Positions 54,926 to 63,571 of a stretch of 64,000 nt of DNA are shown here, one piece after another. Origin of the DNA: Amphibacillus marinus (GTDB taxonomy: Bacteria; Bacillota; Bacilli; Bacillales; Amphibacillaceae); NCBI RefSeq assembly GCF_900110345.1, contig NZ_FODJ01000004.1, forward strand, positions 122,932 to 186,931, in the 5' to 3' direction. Every line of letters starts with the position of its first letter. Positions within the stretch are counted from its first letter, which is position 1. The position numbers and the translations under genes are program-made. The notes under the pieces were generated by a model. It did no database searches. It was not told where the DNA came from and saw nothing but the letters and a program-made list of their open reading frames with translations.

Positions 54926-55773
54926 AGATGAAACGCGAAACGTTATATGGCTATTTGTTTATTTTACCTTGGCTAATTGGCTTTCTTAGTTTAGTGCTTT
55001 ATCCAATGATCCAATCGTTTTACTTTAGTATGAATGATATGCGCATCACACCGCATGGCCTTCAATTTGTTTATGCAGGCTTTAACAACTTCCTTAATGT
55101 GTGGTTACAAGACATGTTTTTTATTCAAGAGCTAATGGCTTTTGCATTAGATACCTTTATTCGAGTGCCAGTCATTGTCGTCTTCGCGTTAGTTATTGCT
55201 ATGCTCCTTAATCAAGATGTCAGATTTAAAGGATTATTTAGAACCATTTTCTTTTTACCTGTTATTGTGGCAAGTGGTCCAGTCATTAGTCAGTTGGTTG
55301 ATCAGGGCGCTACGGCAATTCCTATGTTAAACCAAGATATTATTATGAGCATTCTAAATGCATTGTTTCCGACTTGGTTTGCTGGTGTGTTGAGTAATTT
55401 ATTTAATGAAATTATAACCATTCTGTGGTATTCCGGTGTGCAAATCTTACTTTTTCTAGCTGTGTTACAGAAAATTGATCCTAATTTATATGAAGCAGCT
55501 AAAATTGATGGTGGGTCAAGCTGGGAGTGTTTTTGGAAGATTACGTTGCCAACGATTAAACCATTAATTTTAATTAATTTGATTTACACGCTTGTTTCGC
55601 TGGCGAATAGCGGCCAAAATCCAATTATTAATTTAATTTATGCCAACATGTTTAATGCGACGCGCGGGTATGGCTTTGCTTCAGCGATGGCTTGGATGTA
55701 TGCCGTTATTATTGTGCTTATGTTAGGTATTCTATTATTAGCGTTTCGCGAGAAGAAAGTGAAAAAGCGTTAG
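54922..55773 (+). CDS. ABC sugar-importer permease 3 (UgpA/MalF type)
   Basis: The 283-aa protein has six membrane helices and the EAA loop LYEAAKIDGGSSWECFWKITLP. It belongs to the second importer of the operon. GTG 54922 has AAGGTGGTGA about eight bases upstream and overlaps the previous stop by four bases. ATG 54928 is an alternative start. Confidence 0.9.
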   Translation: MKMKRETLYGYLFILPWLIGFLSLVLYPMIQSFYFSMNDMRITPHGLQFVYAGFNNFLNVWLQDMFFIQELMAFALDTFIRVPVIVVFALVIAMLLNQDVRFKGLFRTIFFLPVIVASGPVISQLVDQGATAIPMLNQDIIMSILNALFPTWFAGVLSNLFNEIITILWYSGVQILLFLAVLQKIDPNLYEAAKIDGGSSWECFWKITLPTIKPLILINLIYTLVSLANSGQNPIINLIYANMFNATRGYGFASAMAWMYAVIIVLMLGILLLAFREKKVKKR

Positions 55774-55790
55774 GAAAGGAGGGGTGTGCG

Positions 55791-56792
55791 ATGGCGACAA
55801 AACAAGCAACACGACTAATGAATGTGTTAAGAAATGATCAAATGGATGCTAAGGAAAAGTTGCATCTCGTTCGTTTAAAGTTGCACCATATTCTATTTGG
55901 ATTTAATGACCGGAAAGGTCTCTTGCTTAAACTTGTCATATATATGCTGTTATTAGGAATTGGCTTTGTTTACTTGTATCCAATACTCTATATGTTTATA
56001 ACAAGTATGAAGTCATTAAATGATCTGTTAGATATGGCTATTAATTGGATTCCATCAAGCTTTTACACTCAGAATTACCAACAAGCCTATTCTGTTTTAA
56101 ATATTAGACCGGCATTATTAGGCAGTATACAAATTGCTTTGTTTCCAACGATTTTACAAGTGGTTGTGTCTGCTACAGTAGGTTATGGCTTTGCTCGGTT
56201 TAACTTTCCTCTTAAGCGTCTGTGGTTTGGATTAATGTTATTTAGCTTCATTATTCCACCACAAATCTTAATGATGCCAACCTATCGCTTGTTTAGTGAA
56301 CTTGGTTTGACGGGTTCACTGAGCGCTTTTACAGTCCCCGCTGGTCTGGGACAAGGGTTAAATAGTACAATATTTATCCTGATTTTTTACCAGTTTTTTA
56401 AGCAAACACCGAAATCGTTGTATGAAGCAGCTGAAGTTGATGGCGCTAACCAGTTGGTAAGTTTCTTTAGAATAGCCATTCCAATGGCTGTTCCTGCATT
56501 TATTGTTGCTTTCTTGTTTTCGTTTGTTTGGTATTGGAATGAAACGTATTTAACAACGCTCTATTTAACCAGCTCGTCAACAGATATTACGACTATTCTT
56601 ATTCAACTGCAACAATTTGAAACGAACTATCAGTCGTTATACCCAACTACTGAGGCGAGTCCGAATAGAATTAATGAAGGAATCAAAATGGCAGGGACTG
56701 TTATTAGTATTTTACCGTTACTTGCGACTTACTTTTTTCTACAGCGTTACTTTGTTGAAAGTGTTGATAACACAGGTATTACCGGTGAATAA
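55791..56792 (+). CDS. ABC sugar-importer permease 4 (UgpE/MalG type)
   Basis: A 333-aa membrane protein with six helices and the EAA loop LYEAAEVDGANQLVSFFRIAIP. An N-terminal cytoplasmic extension of about 45 residues precedes the first helix, longer than usual. ATG 55791 follows AAGGAGGGG by six bases. The stop is followed by a small hairpin (56778-56802), which may protect the transcript ahead of the highly expressed binding-lipoprotein gene. Confidence 0.9.
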   Translation: MATKQATRLMNVLRNDQMDAKEKLHLVRLKLHHILFGFNDRKGLLLKLVIYMLLLGIGFVYLYPILYMFITSMKSLNDLLDMAINWIPSSFYTQNYQQAYSVLNIRPALLGSIQIALFPTILQVVVSATVGYGFARFNFPLKRLWFGLMLFSFIIPPQILMMPTYRLFSELGLTGSLSAFTVPAGLGQGLNSTIFILIFYQFFKQTPKSLYEAAEVDGANQLVSFFRIAIPMAVPAFIVAFLFSFVWYWNETYLTTLYLTSSSTDITTILIQLQQFETNYQSLYPTTEASPNRINEGIKMAGTVISILPLLATYFFLQRYFVESVDNTGITGE

Positions 56793-56802
56793 TCACCGTA
56801 AT
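56778..56802 (+). other. Intercistronic hairpin between permease 4 and binding-lipoprotein gene
   Basis: ATTACCGGTGA (56778-56788) pairs with TCACCGTAAT (56793-56802) with one bulged base, and the stop codon lies in the loop. There is no T-run. Such hairpins often mark processing sites that raise binding-protein mRNA. Confidence 0.4.
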
Positions 56803-56841
56803 ATAAATTTATTAAAATTCCATTAAGAGAAATGGGGAGAA

Positions 56842-58284
56842 ATGATGAGAAAAAATGTATGGCCGATCTTATCAATTTTGTTAATTATGGTTGTGTTCGT
56901 TACGGGCTGCTCGTCAAATGATTCTGATGAACAAACAAATACAGGGATAGTGGAGTCAGAAGAGGGTAGCGAACATGCTGAGTTACCACCAATGACTGAT
57001 GAGGAAATTACGCTAACGTATGCGTCTTGGCAAAACCATGAGTTACAAAACTATTTAGCTGAGCAATTTACCGCCAAGTATCCAAACATAACAGTGGAAA
57101 TCGTTGCCTTGGAGCAAGATGGCTGGAATGATCATTTAACGAATCTTGCAAGTACGGGTGACTTGCCTGACGTTTTCTGGTACATGGGGAATGTCGATAT
57201 TCCTATTCGTAACATGTGGCTAGGTGACTTTACCTCATACTTCGAGGCCGATCCTGAAACAGATCAGTTACTTGATACAATTGTTGACAAAGGGTATTTT
57301 GATGGAGACCGGAAGCTTGCAGCGCCAACGGCATACTTACCGTATACCATTTTCTTAGATGAAAATTTATTTACGCAACAGAACGTTGCGATGCCTTCAG
57401 CAGACTGGACCTATTCTGAAATGTTGGACCTTATTGAAGAGATGACCATTCCAGAACAAGGGATTTTCGGCTACAATACCTTTACTAAGCTGGTTACCAT
57501 GGCGCCGATTGTAAATGGCGATTCTGATGGTGAGTTTGGTTGGGATGGCGAAAGCTATGATATGACAGGTGAGTGGGATGATGCACTAATGAAGCATGGT
57601 GAATTTGTCCGTAATGGCAATCATGCACCATTCTATGATACTGATGAAGCAGAAGCGGCATTTGGTGATCGAGAGCTCTGGGCAGCTTCAACTGGCCGTA
57701 TTGCCATGCAATTTGATGCTTGGTGGACAGTTGATCTGTTTGGAACAGACGAATTTGTTGATAAAGGAATTAAATGGGTTCCTTATGTCGTTCCTAAAGG
57801 TGACAATGCCCAAACAGAAAATAAACCAGCTTTTATTGACTTTGGTTCAATTTCAGCAGCAACAGATCATCCGAGAGAGGCATATGAGTTGTTGAAGTTC
57901 TTTGGTTGGGGAAGAGACGGATGGGAAGCAAAGCTAGAAGCATTCCAGACGTTAACGCGAGAGGATGGTGAACTCGTCTTTAATCATCCTGATGGATTAC
58001 CACTTGTGAAAGACGAGGATCTGTGGGAAGAATTACGAACATTGCTACCAGATTTAGATTACTATGATGAATTCCTTGCGAGATCAAAATATCCAATTCC
58101 TTTAGGTGGTGCTGCAATGCCTGGCTTCCAAACCTACCTGGACGAAGTTTACTTTGGTGGAGAATATGGAGATGTTGAAGCAGCTGTCATTAGCGGTGAG
58201 GTCAATGCTTATGATATTTCTTCTGACTTAACTGAATTAATAAACCAGTATTATGATCAAGCCCTTAATGAACTGTTTTACTAA
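56842..58284 (+). CDS. Extracellular sugar-binding lipoprotein (ABC importer)
   Basis: The 480-aa protein has a lipoprotein signal (lipobox VTGC, Cys23) and a family-1 solute-binding domain. After the lipid anchor comes an acidic linker rich in Ser, Asp and Glu. Hallmarks include ITLTYASWQNHELQNYL at the mature start and DLPDVFWYMGN. It should feed permeases 3 and 4. Start is ATG 56842 or 56845 after GGGGAGA. It is the last gene of the operon; the nearest strong hairpin is almost 200 bases downstream. Confidence 0.92.
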   Translation: MMRKNVWPILSILLIMVVFVTGCSSNDSDEQTNTGIVESEEGSEHAELPPMTDEEITLTYASWQNHELQNYLAEQFTAKYPNITVEIVALEQDGWNDHLTNLASTGDLPDVFWYMGNVDIPIRNMWLGDFTSYFEADPETDQLLDTIVDKGYFDGDRKLAAPTAYLPYTIFLDENLFTQQNVAMPSADWTYSEMLDLIEEMTIPEQGIFGYNTFTKLVTMAPIVNGDSDGEFGWDGESYDMTGEWDDALMKHGEFVRNGNHAPFYDTDEAEAAFGDRELWAASTGRIAMQFDAWWTVDLFGTDEFVDKGIKWVPYVVPKGDNAQTENKPAFIDFGSISAATDHPREAYELLKFFGWGRDGWEAKLEAFQTLTREDGELVFNHPDGLPLVKDEDLWEELRTLLPDLDYYDEFLARSKYPIPLGGAAMPGFQTYLDEVYFGGEYGDVEAAVISGEVNAYDISSDLTELINQYYDQALNELFY

Positions 58285-58478
58285 AAGCAATACTTAAAAC
58301 AAATAGCTGATATAGCAAGCGAAAAATGAATGATTAATTGATTGATATGCTCTCGTTATGTGGTTCGGGGGTTCTTGTAATTTCTCGATCTGCTATAAAG
58401 AGAGCATGTCTGCCTTGGAATGTAATTGGTCGTGATTAGGGTGTGCTTTAATCTGCTCTCGACCGAAAAATGAGCGAT
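58285..58478. other. Non-coding spacer after the transporter operon
   Basis: ATGCTCTC (58347-58354) and GAGAGCAT (58400-58407) form an inverted pair. GCTCTCG occurs twice, and GCGAAAAATGA-like strings recur (58319 and 58463). No ORF with a ribosome site and no classical terminator was seen here. Confidence 0.35.
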
Positions 58479-58545
58479 AAACATACTAAGATTAGTGGGT
58501 AAGATTGATCCGTCGATGATCTTACCCACTAATCTTAGTATGTTT
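58479..58545. repeat. 27-bp perfect inverted repeat, 13-base loop
   Basis: AAACATACTAAGATTAGTGG and seven more bases (58479-58505) are matched exactly by their reverse complement at 58519-58545. The stem ends in TTTT. It could be the operon terminator, a mobile-element end, or a mirror of a decayed gene's terminator. Confidence 0.75.
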
Positions 58546-58550
58546 TACGT

Positions 58551-58822
58551 TTAAAGAGCATTTAAGTATGTACCAATTAGCTTTTCTGCATCAAAAAATA
58601 GTCGAATTTCTTTGTTGTAGCATGTGGTCAACCCGTTGTTAAAATTTCTCTAGTGTCAATTCTCTCGCATTACCTCCAGAAAGTCCCTTGTTTTAAAGAC
58701 TTAGCAAGTGTTATTGGGTCTTTACGACCGTCACTAGATACGCTTTCCAACTCCAAAAGAACCCGTGCTTGTAAACACTTTATTGTGCTCTCATCTATGT
58801 CAGCCCACCAGTTGTTATAGCA
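58551..58822 (-). pseudogene. Possible decayed gene remnant (unrecognised)
   Basis: On the reverse strand a 47-codon open stretch (NWWADIDESTIKCLQARVLL and DGRKDPITLAKSLKQG are parts of it) runs into a stop. The coding-like signal seems to continue in other frames as SGGNARELTLEKF and RLFFDAEKLIGTYLNAL, which ends in a stop at 58551. At least two frameshifts would be needed. No start codon with a ribosome site was found. I cannot identify the family; it may also be chance. Confidence 0.3.
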
Positions 58823-58842
58823 AATAATTTAAAAAAGCGCAA

Positions 58843-58860
58843 AGTGAATATTTATTCACT
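58843..58860. promoter_or_regulatory. ARG box upstream of argC
   Basis: AGTGAATATTTATTCACT is a perfect palindrome close to the ArgR/AhrC consensus AWTGAATWWWWATTCAWT. It lies about 36 bp before the -35 of the argC promoter. AT-rich partial copies lie between the two, which could give cooperative arginine-dependent repression. Confidence 0.75.
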
Positions 58861-58895
58861 AAATGTTGATTTTTTAATTAAATATTAATTATCTA

Positions 58896-58924
58896 TTGTA
58901 TAAACATGCACAATGAAGTATAAT
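58896..58924 (+). promoter_or_regulatory. SigA promoter of argCJBD
   Basis: TTGTAT (58896-58901), 17 bases, TATAAT (58919-58924). Confidence 0.8.
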
Positions 58925-58963
58925 AATTAATCACAAAGAGAACGGATTAGGGGTGTGAAAAAG

Positions 58964-60001
58964 ATGAAGGTTGCCATTGTTGGTGGAACGGGCTATGGAG
59001 CAGTAGAGCTTATTCGTTTCCTAGAACGCCATCCAAATATTAAAGAGATAAAAATTGTATCGCATTCGCAGGCGGGTAAAGCCTTTGAAGAGGCATATCC
59101 ACATATGACTCAAATTGTTAGCCAGCATATGTCTGCATTAAGCATTGAGGAATTAGCTAACGAGGTTGAAGGTGTTTTTTTTGCTACGCCGTCTAGTGTT
59201 AGCTACAAGTATGTTCCTGCTTTAGTTGATAAAGGTGTGTTTTGTATTGATTTGTCAGGCGACTTTCGGTTAGCTGACCCTGAGCAATATGAACAATGGT
59301 ATGGTACAAAAACAGCAGCTAAAGTCGATTTAGCTAAAGCGGTTTATGGCTTAAGTGAACTGTATCATCAACAAATTAAAGCCACCAAACTAGTTGCTAA
59401 TCCAGGTTGTTATCCTACGGCTACTCTATTAGCTTTACTTCCTGCCTTGGAGCATAAAGTAATTAAGGAGACGGGTATTATAATTGATGGAAAGACAGGT
59501 GTTTCTGGGGCAGGACGCAGCATGTCACTAGCTGTCCATTTTTCTGAAATGAATGAAAACACAAGAGCATATAATGTATGTCAACATAAGCATATTCCGG
59601 AAATAGAACGTTATTTATCGGATCGGACTAACAAGGAAATCCAGATTAATTTCACACCACACATTATTCCAATGACAAGAGGGCTAATGGCGACAATTTA
59701 TGCTGATCTTCAAGAATTAATAACAGCAGAAGAAATTGAGCAGCTGTATCGAGATTACTATCAAGGGCACACATTTGTGCGGATTCGACCAATAGGTCAG
59801 TTACCTGCGACCAAGGAGGTTTACGGTAGTAATTATTGTGATATCGGCTTGCAGGTTGATAGACGAACCAACAAACTCATTATCGTTTCGGTTATTGATA
59901 ATTTAGTAAAAGGGGCAGCAGGCCAAGCCATTCAAAATATGAATATTTTAAACGGATGGGACGAACAGCTCGGATTAAATGACGTCCCGATTTATCCTTA
60001 A
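58964..60001 (+). CDS. argC: N-acetyl-gamma-glutamyl-phosphate reductase
   Basis: ArgC performs the NADPH reduction in the third step of ornithine synthesis. The 345-aa protein has the Rossmann start KVAIVGGTGYGAVELIR and the active-site Cys149 in VANPGCYPTAT. ATG 58964 follows TTAGGGGTG by eight bases, and the in-frame GTG at 58955 overlaps it. It is first in an argCJBD operon, with the ARG box and promoter upstream. Confidence 0.96.
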   Translation: MKVAIVGGTGYGAVELIRFLERHPNIKEIKIVSHSQAGKAFEEAYPHMTQIVSQHMSALSIEELANEVEGVFFATPSSVSYKYVPALVDKGVFCIDLSGDFRLADPEQYEQWYGTKTAAKVDLAKAVYGLSELYHQQIKATKLVANPGCYPTATLLALLPALEHKVIKETGIIIDGKTGVSGAGRSMSLAVHFSEMNENTRAYNVCQHKHIPEIERYLSDRTNKEIQINFTPHIIPMTRGLMATIYADLQELITAEEIEQLYRDYYQGHTFVRIRPIGQLPATKEVYGSNYCDIGLQVDRRTNKLIIVSVIDNLVKGAAGQAIQNMNILNGWDEQLGLNDVPIYP

Positions 60002-60014
60002 GGAGGTCATTTAA

Positions 60015-61241
60015 ATGCATCTTACAACATTAACAAAGCAAATAAAAATTATCCAGCATGGGGATATTGCCACGCCTACTGGCTATCAGGCTGGAGGTCT
60101 ACACTGTGGTATTCGTAAGAAAAAGCTAGACTTAGGCTGGTTATTCTCTACTGTACCTGCATATGCTGCAGGGGTTTACACGTTAAATAGCTTTCAAGCG
60201 GCACCTTTAAAAGTAACAAAGGACAGTCTTTCTGTCGATGGTAAGCTACAAACACTAATTGTCAACTCAGGGATTGCTAATGCATGCACGGGCAAGCAGG
60301 GAGAACGAGATGCTTATGAAATGCGTCAGCTAATTGCTGATAGGTTTAATGTCAAGCCTCATCATGCAGCAGTGGCCTCTACGGGGTTAATCGGGGAACC
60401 ACTTCCGATGGCAGTAATTCGCAAAGGGGTTAACGCTATTGACCCAATGGTTCAAACAAGTGATCAATTCGAAACAGCAATCCTTACGACAGATACAAAA
60501 GAAAAAGGGCTGGCTATAGAATTAGAGATTGATAAAAAGAAAATTAAGATCGGTGGAGCGGCAAAAGGTTCTGGGATGATTAAGCCTAATATGGCAACAA
60601 TGCTGAGCTTTATCACCACAGATGCAGTGGTTGCTCCTCGTGCACTAGATAACGCTCTAAAAGAATTGACTAATCAATCCTTTAATATGATTACGGTTGA
60701 TGGTGATACGAGCACAAATGATATGGTTTTACTTATGGCCAACGGCTTGGCAGGAAATAAACGTTTAGATGAAAACCACCCTGAGTGGTCCATTTTTCTT
60801 GAGGCATTGAGCTTTGTCTTTCAAACACTTGCTAAAGAGATTGCCCGTGATGGTGAAGGGGCAACCAAGTTAATCGAAGTCCAAGTGGATGGAACAGCAA
60901 CGAACGAAGGTGCTGAAAAAATTGCCAAAGCAATAATAGGCTCTAATCTTGTTAAAACCGCCATCCATGGTGCTGACGCAAATTGGGGGAGAATTATTAC
61001 CGCGATTGGTTACAGTGGTGTCATCCTTGATCCGGAGCATGTTACGGTCAAGCTTGGTAACATACCCGTCGTTAACCAGGGTGTTCCCGTCCAATTTGAT
61101 GAAGCAGAGGCAAAGCAATATTTAGAGCAAGATGAAGTCCTTATTCTTGTATCGTTAGGAAATGGTCCAGGACATACGGTTGGCTGGGGCTGTGACCTAT
61201 CTTATGAATACGTCAGAATTAATGCCTCTTATCGCACGTGA
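60015..61241 (+). CDS. argJ: Bifunctional glutamate N-acetyltransferase/ornithine acetyltransferase
   Basis: ArgJ recycles the acetyl group between acetylornithine and glutamate. The 408-aa precursor is expected to cleave itself at KPNMATMLSF before Thr195, giving alpha and beta subunits with Thr as nucleophile. SGIANACTGKQGERDA and GEGATKLIEV are typical. TAAGGAGG lies eight bases before ATG 60015. It follows argC by 13 bases. Confidence 0.95.
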   Translation: MHLTTLTKQIKIIQHGDIATPTGYQAGGLHCGIRKKKLDLGWLFSTVPAYAAGVYTLNSFQAAPLKVTKDSLSVDGKLQTLIVNSGIANACTGKQGERDAYEMRQLIADRFNVKPHHAAVASTGLIGEPLPMAVIRKGVNAIDPMVQTSDQFETAILTTDTKEKGLAIELEIDKKKIKIGGAAKGSGMIKPNMATMLSFITTDAVVAPRALDNALKELTNQSFNMITVDGDTSTNDMVLLMANGLAGNKRLDENHPEWSIFLEALSFVFQTLAKEIARDGEGATKLIEVQVDGTATNEGAEKIAKAIIGSNLVKTAIHGADANWGRIITAIGYSGVILDPEHVTVKLGNIPVVNQGVPVQFDEAEAKQYLEQDEVLILVSLGNGPGHTVGWGCDLSYEYVRINASYRT

Positions 61242-61254
61242 AGGGATGATAAAT

Positions 61255-62043
61255 GTGTCTTACTTAATTATTAAATATGGTGGAAGTGTTGTTGATAAGC
61301 TACCTAGCGAATTTTATCAGAAGCTTGCTGTTATCCAGAAGTATTATGGAATTAAACCAATTTTAGTCCATGGTGGTGGTCCGATGATTTCTTCGCAACT
61401 GAAGCAGATGGATGTGACAACGACTTTTGTAGATGGACTAAGAGTGACAACTGACGAGGTACTTGATGTTGTAGAAATGGTGTTGAGTGGAAGTATTAAT
61501 AAGCGTATTGTCCGACAGTTGCATGAGCATGACATTAAAGCAATTGGAATGAGTGGAGTAGACGGACATTTATTACAAGCTGAACCTGTAAAAGAGTTCA
61601 GACAAATTGGTTATGTTGGTCAGGTTAACCAGGTTAATGTTTCCTTACTTAAAACCCTTCTTGAACAAGAATATGTTCCGGTCATTTCACCTTTAGCAAT
61701 TGGAGCTAAGCAACAACGCTATAATGTTAATGCAGACACAGCTGCATCAGCCATTGCATCAGCGTTGTCTGCACCGCTTTGCTTTATAAGTGATATCCCT
61801 GGTATTTGTGTTGACGATCAAGTTATTCACTCAGCCGATCAAATGACAATTAACCGGCTAATTGACAGTCAAACAATCTACGGCGGAATGATTCCTAAGG
61901 TAAAGGCGGCCCTTAATGCGCTTGAAACGGGTGTGCCAGAGGTCGCCATTCTTGATGGAATGAATCCTGCCAGTTTAGAGGCATTTGTTAACGGGGAGTG
62001 TTGTGGTACACGTATTAAATTGAAGGAGGTCTCCCATGTCTAA
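61255..62043 (+). CDS. argB: N-acetylglutamate kinase
   Basis: ArgB phosphorylates N-acetylglutamate, a key control step of arginine synthesis. The 262-aa protein has the kinase start LIIKYGGSVVDKL, HGGGPMISSQL, and the nucleotide-binding region FISDIPGICVDD. GTG 61255 has AAGGG nine bases upstream; the ATG at 61246 lies directly against that site and is less likely. The stop overlaps argD by eight bases. Confidence 0.94.
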   Translation: MSYLIIKYGGSVVDKLPSEFYQKLAVIQKYYGIKPILVHGGGPMISSQLKQMDVTTTFVDGLRVTTDEVLDVVEMVLSGSINKRIVRQLHEHDIKAIGMSGVDGHLLQAEPVKEFRQIGYVGQVNQVNVSLLKTLLEQEYVPVISPLAIGAKQQRYNVNADTAASAIASALSAPLCFISDIPGICVDDQVIHSADQMTINRLIDSQTIYGGMIPKVKAALNALETGVPEVAILDGMNPASLEAFVNGECCGTRIKLKEVSHV

Positions 62044-63238
62044 CTCAGTAACAGTAGCGGAAAATAATGCCGTTATGACAACTTATACGCGGTTTCCGAT
62101 TACCTTAACGGAAGGTAAAGGTAGCTTTGTATGGGATGATCAGGGCGCTAAATATTTAGATTATACAGCTGGTATTGCTACCTGTAATCTAGGTCATCGA
62201 CCAGCTACTGTGCAAGCAGCAGTCGAGGAACAGTTAAATAAGCTCTGGCATTGCTCCAATTTGTATCACATTCCAAAGCAGGATCAGCTTGCTGAGCTCT
62301 TAGTAGATCAGACCTGCTTTGATCAGGTTTTTTTTGCAAATAGTGGTGCTGAGGCTAATGAAGGTGCCATTAAATTGGCGAGACGTTACGCTCATAAGAT
62401 TAAACAAACGGATCAGTTTGAGATAGTTACGTTCACTGATTCCTTTCATGGAAGAACATTAGCGACGATGTCAGCTACTGGTCAGCCTAAAATACAGGAT
62501 GGCTATGCTCCTCACATGCCGGGCTTTAGATATGCACGCTATAATGATGAAAAAGAATTTGCTCAATTAATTCAGCCGAAAACAATTGCTGTTATGCTTG
62601 AACTCGTCCAAGGTGAAGGGGGGGTTATCCCTGCTGACCAGGCATGGGTCGATCAGCTTGTTACATTATGTCGCCAACATGGTGTGCTTATTATTGTTGA
62701 TGAAATTCAGACAGGAATGGGGCGGCTAGGCTCTCTCTTTGCCTATCAACAATATGGTTTTGAACCGGACATTATGACGGTTGCTAAAGGCTTAGCATCT
62801 GGTTTTCCAGTAGGGGCGGTTTTAGCCAAAGCTGACATTTCCACTGCACTTACACCTGGTTCACATGGATCAACCTTTGGAGGAAACCCATTGGCAATGT
62901 CAGCAGGATTGGCAACCTTAGCCCATATTTGTGAGCCTGCTTTTTTCGAATCAGTTAGCAAGCAACAACAATATTTGTGGCAACAGTTAAATGTATTAGC
63001 TGAGCAAGCTGAGGATATTGTAGAGATTAGGGGAAGTGGCTTCTTAATCGGGATAAAGGTGTCAACGAAAGCAATTGATTATGTCAATAAAGCAAGGGCG
63101 GCTGGTTTGCTTATTTTGGTGGCTGGACCACAAGTCATTCGAATTCTCCCTCCGTTAAATACCACAAAACAAGAAATTGATCAGGCTTGCAAAATTTTAA
63201 ATGCATTGTTTCTAAAAAACGAAGTTGACAACTACTAA
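62036..63238 (+). CDS. argD: Acetylornithine aminotransferase
   Basis: ArgD transfers an amino group from glutamate to acetylglutamate semialdehyde. The 400-aa class III aminotransferase has ANSGAEANEGAIKLAR, SFHGRTLATMSATGQ, DEIQTGMGRLG and the PLP lysine 251 in TVAKGLASGFPVGA. GGAGG overlaps the argB end. In B. subtilis carAB and argF follow; here the operon ends and queF follows instead. Confidence 0.95.
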   Translation: MSNSVTVAENNAVMTTYTRFPITLTEGKGSFVWDDQGAKYLDYTAGIATCNLGHRPATVQAAVEEQLNKLWHCSNLYHIPKQDQLAELLVDQTCFDQVFFANSGAEANEGAIKLARRYAHKIKQTDQFEIVTFTDSFHGRTLATMSATGQPKIQDGYAPHMPGFRYARYNDEKEFAQLIQPKTIAVMLELVQGEGGVIPADQAWVDQLVTLCRQHGVLIIVDEIQTGMGRLGSLFAYQQYGFEPDIMTVAKGLASGFPVGAVLAKADISTALTPGSHGSTFGGNPLAMSAGLATLAHICEPAFFESVSKQQQYLWQQLNVLAEQAEDIVEIRGSGFLIGIKVSTKAIDYVNKARAAGLLILVAGPQVIRILPPLNTTKQEIDQACKILNALFLKNEVDNY

Positions 63239-63253
63239 TGTGCTCAGTATAAT
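63225..63253 (+). promoter_or_regulatory. Consensus SigA promoter for the preQ1 leader
   Basis: TTGACA (63225-63230), exactly 17 bases, TATAAT (63248-63253), a perfect match. The -35 lies in the last codons of argD. The riboswitch begins about 30 bases after the expected start. Confidence 0.9.
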
Positions 63254-63289
63254 AATTCGGTAACAAACTATATATATCCGGTTATTCGG

Positions 63290-63327
63290 AGAGGTTCTTA
63301 GCTTAAACCCTCTATAAAAAACTAAGG
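63290..63327 (+). ncRNA. PreQ1-I riboswitch aptamer
   Basis: AGAGG (63290-63294) pairs with CCTCT (63309-63313), and CTTAG (63297-63301) pairs with CTAAG (63322-63326) as a pseudoknot. The conserved TTCTTAGC loop and ATAAAAAACTAAGG tail match class I preQ1 aptamers. It senses the queuosine precursor preQ1 and should repress queF synthesis. Confidence 0.9.
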
Positions 63328-63346
63328 GTATATGACATGATAAAAC

Positions 63347-63376
63347 AAGCCATATCCTTTGGGATGTGGTTTTTTA
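63347..63376 (+). terminator. Riboswitch-controlled terminator
   Basis: AAGCCATATCC (63347-63357) pairs with GGATGTGG (63362-63369) with small irregularities, followed by T6. It lies about 20 bases after the aptamer, the usual expression platform for transcription control. Confidence 0.75.
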
Positions 63377-63571
63377 TTGTTTAAAAAGAATAAAAAAAGT
63401 GTCCAGAGGATAACAGTGCATACCCAGCTCTATCTCCTTACAATAAGTTGTGCCAACTGCATAATTTTAAATAGGTGAGGGTGTTAAGGGTGGAGAATTA
63501 TAGGATTCTTTTATGTCACGTTATAACCAACTATATTTTATTGCATTTTCATATTTAGGAGGAAAATACCA
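63377..63571. other. Leader region between riboswitch terminator and queF
   Basis: About 195 bases without a plausible ORF. AT-rich, with GGTGAGGG near 63474 but no second promoter or gene start in the right place. It is an unusually long gap for a riboswitch-controlled gene. Confidence 0.4.
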
